DNA of 64,000 nt from Gilliamella sp. ESL0441 (GCF_019469185.1 NZ_CP048264.1:2294001-2358000); one strand, 5' to 3'; positions 9,411 to 19,777 are shown, counted from the first letter of the stretch. The notes: generated by a model from the letters alone, not told the origin. Program-made: numbers and translations.

Positions 9411-11552
9411 ATGTTATTCAATATATTAAGGGTTATTTTAAAGTTTCTTTTTCATGTCAAAATTTATGGTAACCTAAAAAACTTAAAGCAAGAAAGATTG
9501 CTTATCACTCCTAACCATGTTTCCTTTCTTGATGGTCTTCTAATCGGTGTTTTCTTACCTGTTAGACCCGTGTTTGCCATTTATTCAGGTTATATTGATC
9601 ACTGGTTAGTTCGTTTAGCAAAACGGTACGTGGATTTTGTGCCGATGGATCCGATTAATCCTATGGCGATTAAACGCTTAGTACGCGAAATTGAAAAAGG
9701 ACGTCCGATAGTCATATTCCCTGAAGGAAGAATCACCGTAACAGGGTCATTAATGAAAATTTATGATGGAGCGGCTTTTGTAGCGGCTCGATCGAAAGCA
9801 ACAATTGTACCAGTCTGGATTGAAGGAGCAGAGTTCACATTAACTAGCCGCCTAAAAGGACTGTTTAAACGCCGCTTATTCCCGAAAATAACGATTCATG
9901 TACTTGAACCGACCACAATTCCAATGCCAAATGCGCCTAAAGCAAAAGACAAACGCTATATAGCGGGTGAAAAATTGCATCAAATCATGATGAATGCTCG
10001 TTTGGCAAGCCGTCCTAAATTAACACTATTTGAAGCATTACTTGAAGCACAAGTTCGCTACGGGACAAAATCAAGAACAGTACAAGACCCGACAACGTCC
10101 GAATTATCTTATCGTAATTTACTTAAGCAAATTATTGGTGTAAGTTGCATTATCGAAAAAATTACCGAAAAAAAAGAACGAGTGGGTGTTTTACTCCCCA
10201 ATGCCACAATCACCGTTGCGACTATTTTCGGTTTATTAGTGAAAAACCGAGTACCTGCCATGCTTAATTATACTGCTGGTACAAAGGGATTAACCTGTGC
10301 AATTACTGCCGCCGAAATTAAATCCATTGTCACGTCGCGTAAATTTATTCAAAAAGGTAAACTCGATTATCTCTTAGATGAGATCAAAGGCATTAAGTGG
10401 TATTTTCTGGAAGATTTACGTAGTAGTTTGACTTTAAAAGATAAGCTCTATGTGGCAGTGAATCAATATATTCCACGTTTTGTTGAATGTAATCAGACAA
10501 GTGATGATGAAGCACTTGTTCTTTTTACATCAGGCTCTGAGGGTAACCCTAAAGGGGTTGTGCATACGCATGGTAGTCTACTTGCTAATGTTGAACAAAT
10601 TCGATCGGTCATTGATCCTACTCCAGCCGATCGATTTATGTCTGCGTTACCGTTGTTCCATGCTTTTGGTATCACAGCTGGTTTATTTTTACCGCTTTTT
10701 TCAGGTAGTCGTACATTTTTATATCCAAACCCATTACACTATCGAATGGTACCAGAAATTATTTATGACCAAAATTGTACCGTTCTATTTGGTACACCAA
10801 CTTTTTTAGCTAACTATGCTCGCTATGCCCACCCATTTGATTTTATGCGTTTACGCTATGTGGTAGCTGGCGCTGAAAAATTATCAGAACCAGTACGAGA
10901 ACTATGGAAAGATAAATATGGCATTCGTATTTTAGAAGGTTATGGCGTCACCGAATGTGCACCGGTCGTTGCCCTCAATGTACCTATGGCATTTAAAAAT
11001 GGCACAGTTGGTCGTTTATTGCCGGGGATGACTTCACGGTTAATTCATATACCTGGCATTAGTGAGGGAGGAGAGTTACAAGTTAAAGGGCCAAACGTGA
11101 TGAAAGGTTATTTGCGCGTTGAAAATCCAGGCACCCTTGAACCACCTGTCGCCATAGATGAAAACGGTGAAGCTGAACAGGGTTGGTACGATACCGGTGA
11201 TATCGTTTCAATTGATGATGAAGGTTTTATCACCATTAAAGGACGACTAAAACGATTTGCCAAAATAGCAGGTGAAATGGTCTCTTTAGAGAGTGTAGAG
11301 GCACTCGCTAAAAAAGTGGATCCCGATGCAATGCATGGTGCAACAGTAAAAGCTGATGCAGCAAAAGGGGAAGCAATTGTACTTTTCACAACTTCAACCA
11401 AGTTAGATCGTGAACAACTAAGTCAAACAGCACAAGAACTTGGTATTCCTGCTTTAGCCGTTCCTCGTGATATTCGAGTTGTTAAAGAACTTCCACTTCT
11501 TGGAACAGGAAAAATAGACTTTATCACACTTCGAAAAATGGCTGACGAATAG
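9411..11552 (+). CDS. aas: Bifunctional acyl-[ACP] synthetase / 2-acylglycerophosphoethanolamine acyltransferase Aas
   Basis: This is a 713-residue two-domain enzyme (E. coli 719). The N-terminal PlsC-type acyltransferase has the HX4D motif NHVSFLDG and FPEGRIT. The C-terminal AMP-forming synthetase has the phosphate loop [22 protein letters not shown] and WYDTGD. It re-acylates lysophosphatidylethanolamine at the inner membrane. An upstream GTG at 9345 would add 22 residues, but the ATG at 9411 gives the family N-terminus (MLFN...) and has GAG about 9 bases upstream. lplT, its transport partner, starts 14 bases downstream. E. coli has the opposite order, lplT then aas. Confidence 0.95.
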   Translation: MLFNILRVILKFLFHVKIYGNLKNLKQERLLITPNHVSFLDGLLIGVFLPVRPVFAIYSGYIDHWLVRLAKRYVDFVPMDPINPMAIKRLVREIEKGRPIVIFPEGRITVTGSLMKIYDGAAFVAARSKATIVPVWIEGAEFTLTSRLKGLFKRRLFPKITIHVLEPTTIPMPNAPKAKDKRYIAGEKLHQIMMNARLASRPKLTLFEALLEAQVRYGTKSRTVQDPTTSELSYRNLLKQIIGVSCIIEKITEKKERVGVLLPNATITVATIFGLLVKNRVPAMLNYTAGTKGLTCAITAAEIKSIVTSRKFIQKGKLDYLLDEIKGIKWYFLEDLRSSLTLKDKLYVAVNQYIPRFVECNQTSDDEALVLFTSGSEGNPKGVVHTHGSLLANVEQIRSVIDPTPADRFMSALPLFHAFGITAGLFLPLFSGSRTFLYPNPLHYRMVPEIIYDQNCTVLFGTPTFLANYARYAHPFDFMRLRYVVAGAEKLSEPVRELWKDKYGIRILEGYGVTECAPVVALNVPMAFKNGTVGRLLPGMTSRLIHIPGISEGGELQVKGPNVMKGYLRVENPGTLEPPVAIDENGEAEQGWYDTGDIVSIDDEGFITIKGRLKRFAKIAGEMVSLESVEALAKKVDPDAMHGATVKADAAKGEAIVLFTTSTKLDREQLSQTAQELGIPALAVPRDIRVVKELPLLGTGKIDFITLRKMADE

Positions 11553-11566
11553 CATAAGGATATCAC

Positions 11567-12775
11567 ATGAACCACAATTCACTATTAAGCAAAGGCATGG
11601 TGGCAACCATGCTGGCGCAATTCTTTTCGGCATTTGCAGATAATGCAATATTCTTTGCTATTCTTGCATATATCAAAAAGTTTCACTATCCTGAATGGAG
11701 TCAGTCAGTATTACAAATTGGTTTTGTGATTCCTTTTATCATCCTTTCTCCTTTTGTTGGTCAATTTGCAGACTGTATGTCTAAAGGAAAAGTCATGATG
11801 ATTTCAAATGGTATGAAGCTATTAGGCGCAGCCTGTATCTGTCTTAATTTCAACCCTTTTATTGGCTATTTTTTAGTAGGTGTTGGTGCAGCGGGTTATT
11901 CGCCTGCTAAATATGGCATTTTAGGCGAACTGACTTCAGGTAATAATTTAGTCAAAGCGAATGGATTGATAGAAGCATCCACTATTGCGGCTATTTTACT
12001 GGGTTCACTTGCTGGTGGACATCTTGCCGATATGAATGTCAGTGCGTCCTTACTTGCATGTGTATTAATGTATGGTTTTGCTGTTATTGCTAATATTTTT
12101 ATTCCTAAACTCCCTGCTGCCAGAAAAGATATTCAATGGAATATAAAGGGTATGATAAAAGATTTTAGTAAAACCGTTCACATTATTCTCAATAATAAAC
12201 TTGTTTTATATACTTTATTAGGCACAAGTCTATTCTGGGGGGCGGGAGTTACCTTACGATTTTTATTAATCCTTTGGGTACCAGCTGTTTTAAATATTAC
12301 TGATATCGCAACACCAACAAATCTAAATGCAGTCGTTGCTATCGGTATTGTTATTGGAGCAGGATTAGCCAGCTTATTGATCTCAATCAATAATACGTTA
12401 CGTTGCATTCCGGCAGGTATTATGATGGGCATTGCCGTTATCGCATTCACTTTACAAAGCAACCTTATTGCTTGTTATGTATTATTAATTGTTATTGGTG
12501 CGTTAGGCGGATTCTTTTTAGTACCCTTAAATGCATTAATTCAAAAAACGGGTAAAGATCTTGTGGGTGCAGGCAGTGTCATTTCCGTACAAAATTTAAG
12601 TGAATATACTACAATGATGGTTATGTTGGGTCTTTATACTGTTGCTGTATCTTTTAAGATCTCGATAATAACAATTGGCGTTAGTTTCGGCGCTTTATTT
12701 GCAATTGTCATCTTTTTACTGTGGCTAGGATTAAAAAAGTATGCAACCAATAAATCTATCAAAAATGTTAACTGA
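11567..12775 (+). CDS. lplT: Lysophospholipid transporter LplT
   Basis: This is a 402-residue major-facilitator protein with about 12 hydrophobic segments. The opening [20 protein letters not shown] matches LplT closely. It flips lysophosphatidylethanolamine from the outer to the inner leaflet of the inner membrane, supplying Aas, encoded immediately upstream. The last 35 bases overlap the start of murQ in another frame, implying translational coupling of a lipid-repair pair with a cell-wall recycling enzyme, which is not the enteric arrangement. Confidence 0.94.
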   Translation: MNHNSLLSKGMVATMLAQFFSAFADNAIFFAILAYIKKFHYPEWSQSVLQIGFVIPFIILSPFVGQFADCMSKGKVMMISNGMKLLGAACICLNFNPFIGYFLVGVGAAGYSPAKYGILGELTSGNNLVKANGLIEASTIAAILLGSLAGGHLADMNVSASLLACVLMYGFAVIANIFIPKLPAARKDIQWNIKGMIKDFSKTVHIILNNKLVLYTLLGTSLFWGAGVTLRFLLILWVPAVLNITDIATPTNLNAVVAIGIVIGAGLASLLISINNTLRCIPAGIMMGIAVIAFTLQSNLIACYVLLIVIGALGGFFLVPLNALIQKTGKDLVGAGSVISVQNLSEYTTMMVMLGLYTVAVSFKISIITIGVSFGALFAIVIFLLWLGLKKYATNKSIKNVN

Positions 12776-13646
12776 AAGTCGTAATCCATACAGCGAAAAA
12801 ATTGATAGCTGTTCGACGATCGATATACTCAAAATCATCAATAATGAAGATAAGCATGTTGCCGTTGCTGTTGAAAAAGAGTTAGCAAATATCGCTAAAG
12901 CAGTGGATGTGATTAGTCAAACTTTTTTAAATCACGGTCGTTTAATTTATCTCGGTGCCGGCACTTCAGGTCGGCTTGGTATTTTAGATGCAAGTGAATG
13001 CCCACCCACCTATGGCACCCCTTCTCAACAAGTCATCGGATTGATTGCTGGTGGTCAAACGGCAATTTTTAAAGCAGTTGAAAATGCCGAAGATAATCCT
13101 GAATTAGCAATAACTGATTTGAAAAATATTCACTTTTCAGCCAATGATATTTTAGTTGGTATTGCCGCAAGTGGTCGCACTCCCTACGTTATAGGTGGTA
13201 TGCAATTTGCTAAGTCAATCGGCGCAACAGTGATAAGTTTATGCTGTAACCCCAATGCCCCTATGATTGATCTGGCAGACGTCGCCATCACACCAATTGT
13301 AGGAGCTGAAGTGATAACGGGGTCATCAAGAATGAAAGCCGGAACAGCACAAAAACTCGTCCTTAATATGTTAACCACCGCAAGCATGATCAAAATTGGT
13401 AAAGTTTACGGTAATTTAATGGTCGATGTCGAAGCCACTAATGCTAAATTAATTGAGCGACAAATATCCATTGTCATGCAAGCAACTGAATGTGACCGCC
13501 AAACGGCGGTGTTAGCACTTAAACAGAGTGATAGACACTGTAAAACAGCTATTTTAATGATTCTCGGTCACTTTGATGTTGATCAAGCAAAAAAATTATT
13601 ATCAGAAAATAATGGTTTTATCAGAAAAGCACTATCGGCGAGTTGA
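12741..13646 (+). CDS. murQ: N-acetylmuramic acid 6-phosphate etherase
   Basis: This is a 301-residue SIS-domain enzyme that cleaves the D-lactyl ether of MurNAc-6-P to give GlcNAc-6-P. Family signatures are [38 protein letters not shown] and [21 protein letters not shown]. The ATG at 12741 lies inside lplT with an AGGA about 10 bases upstream. A second Met nine codons later (12765) is the other possible start and would shorten the overlap to about 10 bases. No murP or anmK is nearby, so the MurNAc-6-P source must be encoded elsewhere. Confidence 0.96.
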   Translation: MQPINLSKMLTESRNPYSEKIDSCSTIDILKIINNEDKHVAVAVEKELANIAKAVDVISQTFLNHGRLIYLGAGTSGRLGILDASECPPTYGTPSQQVIGLIAGGQTAIFKAVENAEDNPELAITDLKNIHFSANDILVGIAASGRTPYVIGGMQFAKSIGATVISLCCNPNAPMIDLADVAITPIVGAEVITGSSRMKAGTAQKLVLNMLTTASMIKIGKVYGNLMVDVEATNAKLIERQISIVMQATECDRQTAVLALKQSDRHCKTAILMILGHFDVDQAKKLLSENNGFIRKALSAS

Positions 13647-13933
13647 TAAGATAATTATAGAAAAACAAACATAAATGGTCTGTTTTTATGATCTATGTCT
13701 AATTTTCAAATTAGGATTATTGACAATCTATAACATAATAGAGAAATATAAAAACTGTACCATTTATTTAAACAGAATATTACAGGCATAACAGTGCACT
13801 GAGATAATTATAATAATATGATTTAGTAAGATTAAGCGTAAATTCATCACTTCTTTCATGGATGTATACACTTCTCGCTAATTTCTGATATTAATTTTTT
13901 ATTCAATTTTTGAAAGACACACAAGGACATTGT

Positions 13934-15673
13934 ATGAGGAAATCACTATTTCATATCGCTATACTTGGTATTTTCATCCTATCAACGCCAATGGTTGTCT
14001 ATAGTCAAAATCATCAGCTTTTAACAAATTCCAATTTATCAACGATATCCACTATCTCGGATCCAACTTTGATAAAAACCCAATTTGGATTAGTTAAAGG
14101 TCAACTCGACAACATCAACAACGTTCTCGTGTGGACAGGCATACCTTATGCGAAAGCACCCTCAGGGGAGCTAAGATGGAAAAAACCGATTGCCCCTGAA
14201 CCATGGGAAGGTATATTTGATGCAACTCAAGCGAGTCCTATCGCATTTCAGCTCAATGAAGATAACATCGTTGGTTCAGATAACAGTTTAAATCTCAATA
14301 TCTATCGACCAAATAATAATAAAAAAAATTTACCAGTTCTCGTTTATATTCACGGTGGAAACAACCAAATCGGAAAAGCAGAAGAGATGACTGGCAACGG
14401 CATGGTAACCGATCTGGATGCAATTTTTATCTCAATTAATTATCGTTTGGGGCCACTCGGATTTAATCCGCTTCCTGCCTTGCAAACGGGTGATAAACTC
14501 GAAGATTCGGGTAACTATGCGTTATTGGATATGGCAAAATCATTGGATTGGATTAAAGACAATATTACCTATTTTGGCGGAAATCCTCACAATATCACTG
14601 TCTCTGGTTTTTCAGCGGGTGGGCGAGATGTGATGGCGATGTTAATCTCACCTATTTTTAAAGATAAATTTCAAAAAGCGATCTCTTTTAGTGGTGGTAT
14701 GACCATAGCAAATAAGGAAGATAGCATTAAAGTCTTTGCCAAAGCTATTGCCCCACTTGCTGTTGAAGATAAAATAAAGCCGACCGAAGAACAAGCTTAT
14801 CATTGGCTGTTAACCAATCATCCCGATGTCAAAGCATATTTGTATAGCCTATCTTCTGAAAGATTGGTTTCACTGATGAATAATGCCGGAATCAGAATGA
14901 GTGTCTTTCCGCATTTATATAACGACGGCTATGTGATCCCCAAAGAAGGGTTTAATACGCATCAATATCATTCTGTGCCATTGATCATGCTGACCGGTAC
15001 GGGTGAATTTTCATTATTCGCAAAATCTTCAGCTTATTTTAGCTCATCCTTCAATCATGGTATACCAAGTGGACAAACACTAACAGCATTTCAATTCGCC
15101 AATAAATATGGCGGAAAATTATATGATTTATTTAACGTTTCAGACTCAGCCCAAAAAATGGCACCTTTTTATAAAGCAAAAATTTATGGTATGGAAATAC
15201 AATATGGCGAAGATCAAAATGTTGTAGGCTTACCAATGGGATTATATGGTGCTTTTCATGGTGTTTTTTTACCACTGATGGATCCGTATTCAGAAAATTA
15301 TAACGGGTTAATAGCAAATGCCTATAAAACTCAAGGCGCTAAACAACTCAGTAAGATTTATAAAAAATATATTCATAATTTTATTTATAACGGCGATCCT
15401 AATGGTGACGATTTAGTTTATTGGAATAATTGGTCAACAACAAATAATAATGCGGATAAGGGACTACTCTATATCAATGCCGACAAAGAAAAAGCTATAG
15501 TTTATATGGGAAGACAAAATTTGGTTTATAGTGATGTTCTTGATGAAATGGATAACGACCAATCTGTGACACAAGAAATCAAAAAGATTATTATTTCTGA
15601 AGTATTAAATGGGCGGTGGTTTAGTCATGAACTAGATCTTAGATATCATAATAAGTCATTATGGATAAAATGA
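13934..15673 (+). CDS. Secreted type-B carboxylesterase
   Basis: This is a 579-residue alpha/beta-hydrolase. The ATG at 13934 has AAGGA about 8 bases upstream and is followed by a Sec signal (MRKSLFHIAILGIFILSTP, cleavage likely after YS). A TTG eight codons further out is unlikely. The type-B features follow in order: WTGIPYAKAPSGELRW, oxyanion YIHGG, SINYRLGPLGF, nucleophile Ser227 in SGFSAGG (the family more often has GESAG) and a candidate catalytic His in GAFHGVFLPL. It would hydrolyse ester bonds in the periplasm or outside the cell, and the substrate is unknown. The gene is alone, with 287 bases upstream and 314 downstream, and could be acquired. Para-nitrobenzyl-esterase-like is the safest family name. 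Confidence 0.85.
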   Translation: MRKSLFHIAILGIFILSTPMVVYSQNHQLLTNSNLSTISTISDPTLIKTQFGLVKGQLDNINNVLVWTGIPYAKAPSGELRWKKPIAPEPWEGIFDATQASPIAFQLNEDNIVGSDNSLNLNIYRPNNNKKNLPVLVYIHGGNNQIGKAEEMTGNGMVTDLDAIFISINYRLGPLGFNPLPALQTGDKLEDSGNYALLDMAKSLDWIKDNITYFGGNPHNITVSGFSAGGRDVMAMLISPIFKDKFQKAISFSGGMTIANKEDSIKVFAKAIAPLAVEDKIKPTEEQAYHWLLTNHPDVKAYLYSLSSERLVSLMNNAGIRMSVFPHLYNDGYVIPKEGFNTHQYHSVPLIMLTGTGEFSLFAKSSAYFSSSFNHGIPSGQTLTAFQFANKYGGKLYDLFNVSDSAQKMAPFYKAKIYGMEIQYGEDQNVVGLPMGLYGAFHGVFLPLMDPYSENYNGLIANAYKTQGAKQLSKIYKKYIHNFIYNGDPNGDDLVYWNNWSTTNNNADKGLLYINADKEKAIVYMGRQNLVYSDVLDEMDNDQSVTQEIKKIIISEVLNGRWFSHELDLRYHNKSLWIK

Positions 15674-15987
15674 TGTATTCTTGATAAAACGTTTAGATTA
15701 AATAAGATAATTAGCAAAAAAATATCTTGAATATCTCATTATTGAAAATTTTGAAATTTATAAACCATTAAAAAGTTATTTAAGCAAAAAAGCTATTTAC
15801 AAAATGGGGATTTATTTCAATAATTCTATTCGAAATAAAACTTATATTGGTTCGTTAATATCACGAATTTCAGCCCTGTTTAAAGTTACAGACTATATTA
15901 TTTATAGTTAATTTTTAATATCAATTTTTGATAAAAATTTATGACATTTATATTATGAATATAATATAAAAATTGGGAGGTAGTTGT
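15674..15987. other. Intergenic region before the mannose-type PTS operon
   Basis: This 314-base, very AT-rich gap has no coding frame I would support. It contains the sigma-70 promoter at 15928-15956 and the ribosome-binding site GGGAGG at 15975-15980. I looked for a -24/-12 sigma-54 element (expected if a LevR/ManR-type activator were used) and saw none. No clear terminator for the esterase gene was found. Confidence 0.6.
15928..15956 (+). promoter_or_regulatory. Sigma-70 promoter of manXYZ
   Basis: TTGATA (15928-15933) and TATTAT (15951-15956) are separated by exactly 17 bases, each one mismatch from consensus. They lie 31 bases upstream of the EIIAB start codon. Confidence 0.72.
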
Positions 15988-16962
15988 ATGGTAGGAATTA
16001 TTCTAGCAACTCATGGTGAGTTTGCAGAAGGGATTCTACAATCTGGGTCAATGATTTTTGGAGAGCAAGAAAACGTGCAAGCTGTAACCTTGCATCCAAG
16101 TGATAGCCCGGAGAGTTTAAAAGAACGAATGTTAGCCGCAATAGCAACATTCGACGATCAAAATGAAGTACTTTTTTTAGTTGATTTATGGGGTGGCACG
16201 CCATTTAATCAAGCCAATAACCTATGTGGTGAACACCCTAATTGGGCAATTGTTGCAGGTTTAAATCTGCCGATGCTTATTGAAGCTTATTCATCTCGTT
16301 TTTCAATGGAAACAGCTAAAGAAATTGCCGTCGCAATCTTAGAATCAGCGAAAGAAGGAATTAAAGCAACAGTTGAAGCACCTGCTGCAAGCACCACTGC
16401 CACTCAACAAACGAATACCATACCTGAAGGCACCGTTCTAGGTGATGGTAAAATGAAAATTGTCTTGGCTCGGGTTGACTCTCGTTTATTACATGGTCAA
16501 GTCGCCACCGCTTGGACAAAATCAACCAATCCTAATCGTATCATCGTGGTATCGGATTCAGTATCGAAAGATGAATTAAGAAAAAAACTGATCGAAGAAG
16601 CCGCGCCTCCTGGGGTAAAAGCAAATGTCGTGCCGATTAAAAAAATCATCGAAGTTTCGCGCGATCCACGATTTGGCAATACTAAAGCATTATTACTATT
16701 CGAAAACCCACAAGATGTATTACGAACTATTGAAGGCGGGGTCGACATTGATACCCTTAATATTGGCTCAATGGCGCACTCTGTCGGTAAAGTAATGGTA
16801 AATAAAGTGCTGTCAATGAATGCGGATGATGTAGAAACATTTGAAAAATTAAAAGAAAAACACGTTAAATTTGATGTTCGCAAAGTACCTAATGATTCTA
16901 ATAGTAATATGGATGAATTGTTGAAAAAAGCGAAAGAAGAATTAGCAGCACAAAAGAATTAG
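15988..16962 (+). CDS. manX: PTS mannose-family transporter EIIAB component
   Basis: This is a 324-residue cytosolic phosphotransfer protein. The EIIA domain (1-125) has the phospho-His in LATHGEF (His9). An Ala/Thr/Gln-rich linker follows at about 130-155, then an EIIB domain beginning MKIVLARVDSRLLHGQV with its phospho-His. It passes phosphate from HPr to the incoming sugar (mannose, glucose, glucosamine or related). Phrases such as GILQSGSMIFGEQENVQAVTL look closer by eye to lactic-acid-bacterial ManL than to E. coli ManX. GGGAGG sits 7 bases before the ATG, and a TTG five codons further out overlaps that site. It is the first gene of manXYZ. Confidence 0.94.
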   Translation: MVGIILATHGEFAEGILQSGSMIFGEQENVQAVTLHPSDSPESLKERMLAAIATFDDQNEVLFLVDLWGGTPFNQANNLCGEHPNWAIVAGLNLPMLIEAYSSRFSMETAKEIAVAILESAKEGIKATVEAPAASTTATQQTNTIPEGTVLGDGKMKIVLARVDSRLLHGQVATAWTKSTNPNRIIVVSDSVSKDELRKKLIEEAAPPGVKANVVPIKKIIEVSRDPRFGNTKALLLFENPQDVLRTIEGGVDIDTLNIGSMAHSVGKVMVNKVLSMNADDVETFEKLKEKHVKFDVRKVPNDSNSNMDELLKKAKEELAAQKN

Positions 16963-16984
16963 GACTTATACAAGAGGTTATATT

Positions 16985-17785
16985 ATGACATTATCAATTG
17001 TTGCTATCATTTTAGTGATAGTTATTGCCTTTCTGGCAGGAATGGAAGGTATTTTAGATCAGTTTCAATTTCATCAACCGTTAGTTGCCTGTTCATTAAT
17101 TGGTTTGGTGACCGGTAATCTTGAAGCGGGTGTTTATTTGGGTGGCTCATTACAAATGATAGCCTTAGGTTGGGCTAACATTGGTGCCGCCGTTGCACCC
17201 GATGCCGCTTTAGCCTCTGTGGCTTCGTCCATCATTTTAGTCTTAGGTGGACAAGGTGAAGCAGGCGTATCAACAGCTATTGCTGTTGCCATTCCTTTAG
17301 CGGTTGCTGGATTATTTTTAACAATGATTGTCCGAACCATTGCGGTACCTTTAGTACATATGATGGATGCAGCGGCAGAAGAAGGTAATATCCGTAAAAT
17401 TGAACTATTACAAATATTAGGTATCTGCTTACAAGGTTTAAGAATTGCCATTCCGGCAGCTGCGCTATTATTTATTCCAGCCGAAACAGTAAAAGGCGTA
17501 TTAGAATCTATGCCTGAATGGTTAACAAAAGGTATGGCAATTGGTGGTGGTATGGTCGTTGCTGTGGGTTATGCCATGGTAATTAATATGATGGCAAATC
17601 GTGAAGTTTGGCCATTCTTCATCATCGGTTTTGTGGTTGCGGCTATCTCAGAATTAACCCTTATTGCGTTAGGTGCATTAGGTATTGCATTAGCAATGAT
17701 TTATCTTAGCCTTTCAGAACGTGGCAATTCATCAAATGGTGGAAGCAAAGGTGATCCACTTGACGATATTTTAAATGATTACTAG
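16985..17785 (+). CDS. manY: PTS mannose-family transporter EIIC component
   Basis: This is a 266-residue inner-membrane protein. It carries EIIC-Man features GILDQFQFHQPLVACSLIGL near the start and GGSLQMIALGWANIGAAVAPDAALASV, with several long hydrophobic helices and a short charged C-terminal tail. With EIID it forms the sugar channel of the mannose-type PTS. It lies 22 bases after manX and 17 before manZ, so it is in the same transcript. Confidence 0.95.
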   Translation: MTLSIVAIILVIVIAFLAGMEGILDQFQFHQPLVACSLIGLVTGNLEAGVYLGGSLQMIALGWANIGAAVAPDAALASVASSIILVLGGQGEAGVSTAIAVAIPLAVAGLFLTMIVRTIAVPLVHMMDAAAEEGNIRKIELLQILGICLQGLRIAIPAAALLFIPAETVKGVLESMPEWLTKGMAIGGGMVVAVGYAMVINMMANREVWPFFIIGFVVAAISELTLIALGALGIALAMIYLSLSERGNSSNGGSKGDPLDDILNDY

Positions 17786-17802
17786 GTACTTGGAGTAAAA
17801 AA

Positions 17803-18714
17803 ATGACTGATAAAATTCAATTAAGCAAAAAAGATCGTTTAGCGGTTGCTTGGCGCTCAACCTTTCTCCAAGGTTCTTGGAATTATGAACGTATGCAAAA
17901 TGGTGGTTGGGTCTATTCAATGATCCCTGCAATAAAAAAACTCTATACCACCAAAGAAGATCGTTCAGCAGCACTTAAACGCCATTTAGAATTCTTTAAC
18001 ACTCACCCTTATTTAGCTTCACCGGTTCTTGGTGTAACGCTTGCTCTCGAAGAAGAACGTGCTAATGGTGCTGCTGTTGATGATGTTGCCATCCAAGGTG
18101 TAAAAGTTGGGATGATGGGACCTTTAGCCGGAGTTGGTGATCCCGTGTTCTGGTTTACGGTAAGACCAATGCTTGGTGCGCTTGGCGCATCACTTGCACT
18201 TAGTCACAGTGTTATGGGACCAATTTTATTCTTTTTACTTTGGAATATTATCCGTTGGAGTTTTATGTGGTACACCCAAGAGTTTGGTTACCGTACAGGT
18301 TCTAAAATTACCGATAATTTATCGGGTGGCTTACTGCAAAAAATTACCAAAGGTGCTTCCATTTTAGGGATGTTTATTCTGGCGGCCTTGGTACAAAGGT
18401 GGGTATCAATTAATTTCCAACCAGTCGTTTCAAAAGTTAAAATGGCCGACGGTACTTTTATTGATTGGAATCACTTACCAACTGGTTCAGAAGGCATTCA
18501 AACCGCATTACAACAAATGCAAGCAGGGTTATCCCTTACTCAAGAAAAGGTCACCACCTTACAAAATAACTTAGACCAACTGATACCTGGACTGGTTCCG
18601 TTACTTTTAACCTTTTTATGCATGTGGTTATTACGTAAAAAAGTATCACCAATCTTAATAATCCTCGGACTCTTTATTGTCGGGATTGTAGGACATGTGA
18701 TTGGTCTTCTATAA
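17803..18714 (+). CDS. manZ: PTS mannose-family transporter EIID component
   Basis: This is a 303-residue membrane protein (E. coli ManZ 283). Conserved EIID stretches are RSTFLQGSWNYERMQNGGW, FFNTHPYLASPVLGVTLALEEE and VGMMGPLAGVGDPVFWFTVRP. It pairs with EIIC in sugar translocation. The extra length over the E. coli protein is an insertion before the last membrane segments, at about residues 205-260, as seen in Gram-positive EIID proteins. It is followed by a strong terminator before the ManO gene. Mannose-type EIID proteins serve as receptors for some bacteriocins, which is family knowledge only. Confidence 0.94.
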   Translation: MTDKIQLSKKDRLAVAWRSTFLQGSWNYERMQNGGWVYSMIPAIKKLYTTKEDRSAALKRHLEFFNTHPYLASPVLGVTLALEEERANGAAVDDVAIQGVKVGMMGPLAGVGDPVFWFTVRPMLGALGASLALSHSVMGPILFFLLWNIIRWSFMWYTQEFGYRTGSKITDNLSGGLLQKITKGASILGMFILAALVQRWVSINFQPVVSKVKMADGTFIDWNHLPTGSEGIQTALQQMQAGLSLTQEKVTTLQNNLDQLIPGLVPLLLTFLCMWLLRKKVSPILIILGLFIVGIVGHVIGLL

Positions 18715-18736
18715 GTTCAAACTTTAAGTAATCGAT

Positions 18737-18772
18737 AAAAAGCATAATTTACTGTTTAAATTATGCTTTTTT
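18737..18772 (+). terminator. Rho-independent terminator after manZ
   Basis: A perfect 14-bp inverted repeat (AAAAAGCATAATTT / AAATTATGCTTTTT) with a 7-base loop ends in a T run. It lies 23 bases after manZ and may limit readthrough into the ManO gene. Confidence 0.85.
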
Positions 18773-18878
18773 ATCTTTTATCAATAAATATTTGAATAAT
18801 TGAGTCCAAAGGTTTTGGCTGTTCACATCATAAAAAAAACAATAAATTAACTTTAGTATTAATATGGAAGTCATATAA

Positions 18879-19253
18879 ATGGTTCAATCATTAAACTCCA
18901 AAATAGACCTAACCGTTAAAGCTACCGCATTTACAGCTTTTACCGAGTATGGACAAATTATGATTGGAAATAAAGCGTTGGAATTTTATCATCAGCGAGA
19001 TGCACGTAAATACATCCAAATCCCATGGCAAGAAGTCGAATATGTTTCTGCATCCGTCTTATTTGGGGGAAAATGGATACCACGTTATACTATCCACACA
19101 AAACAAAATGGCTCCTTTACCTTTGCCTCAAAAAATCCTAAAGACGTATTAAGAGCAATCCGAGTTTATATTGGTGGTGACAAAATGGTAAAATCATTAG
19201 GTTTTTTTGGTGTTTTAAAGCGAGCATTTACTCGCAAACCAAGTCAAAAATAA
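18879..19253 (+). CDS. manO: DUF956 / ManO family protein
   Basis: This is a 124-residue soluble basic protein. The sequence (AFTEYGQIMIGNKALEFY, then IQIPWQEVEYVSASVLFGGKWIPRY and SFTFASKNPKDVLRAIRVYIG) matches the DUF956/ManO family, which is found beside mannose-PTS genes, chiefly in Lactobacillales. A role in controlling the mannose PTS has been proposed, but the mechanism is not established. GGAAG lies about 9 bases before the ATG. It follows manZ across a terminator, so it may be expressed at lower level or by readthrough. Its presence here is the best single sign that the PTS operon came from a Gram-positive donor. Confidence 0.82.
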   Translation: MVQSLNSKIDLTVKATAFTAFTEYGQIMIGNKALEFYHQRDARKYIQIPWQEVEYVSASVLFGGKWIPRYTIHTKQNGSFTFASKNPKDVLRAIRVYIGGDKMVKSLGFFGVLKRAFTRKPSQK

Positions 19254-19503
19254 TCGATGCTGATAAGCATGTAAATCATTCCTAATATTATAAATTATCC
19301 TGCGTTACTCATGGTGAGGGTGACAACGGATAATGAATACTATTTTGTCTATTCATTTTTTAATTGAATCTATTATATACTATCTTGTCTCTATCAATCA
19401 TAATCAGTCATTGCACTTTTTGCCAGAAGGAGTATAATTCTGGGGCTTTGATTCTGTCCATGTTGGGCAGGAAAAAGATTATTTTTTAATTTAAGAGGAT
19501 GTT
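19254..19503. other. Leader region upstream of rpsP
   Basis: This 250-base gap contains AT-rich promoter-like sequence around 19345-19381 (TTGTCT and TATACT, but with a 25-base spacer, so no confident promoter). At about 19454-19471 a short hairpin CTGTCC/GGGCAG lies in the transcribed leader before GAGG and the rpsP ATG. No gene is seen. Confidence 0.35.
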
Positions 19504-19752
19504 ATGGTAACTATTCGTTTAGCTCGTGGTGGCTCTAAAAAGCGCCCTTTTTATCAAGTAGTTGTCACTGATAGCCGTAACCCACGTGATGGTCGTTTTA
19601 TCGAACGCATTGGTTTCTTTAATCCAATTGCACAAGGTAAAGCAGAAGAATTACGTTTAGATCTTGATCGCGTAAATCATTGGGTTGGTTTAGGTGCAAC
19701 TGTTTCTGATCGTGTTAATTCATTGATCAAACAAGCACAAAAAGCTGCTTAA
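19504..19752 (+). CDS. rpsP: 30S ribosomal protein bS16
   Basis: This is an 82-residue ribosomal protein, the E. coli length, beginning [21 protein letters not shown], the family signature, and containing [14 protein letters not shown]. It is a structural part of the 30S body. GAGG precedes the ATG. It is the first gene of the conserved rpsP-rimM-trmD-rplS operon. Confidence 0.98.
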   Translation: MVTIRLARGGSKKRPFYQVVVTDSRNPRDGRFIERIGFFNPIAQGKAEELRLDLDRVNHWVGLGATVSDRVNSLIKQAQKAA

Positions 19753-19777
19753 TTAAGTAATAGATAGTCACTGTAAA

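Noticed and set aside
13647..13933. Terminator or promoter between murQ and the esterase
   Set aside because: AAAAACA/TGTTTTT with a 13-base loop is weak, and TTGACA at 13720 lacks a properly spaced -10; both fall below what I would annotate.
15674..15987. Sigma-54 promoter for the mannose PTS operon
   Set aside because: No TGGCAC-N5-TTGC element is present; a good sigma-70 promoter with 17-base spacing explains the operon.
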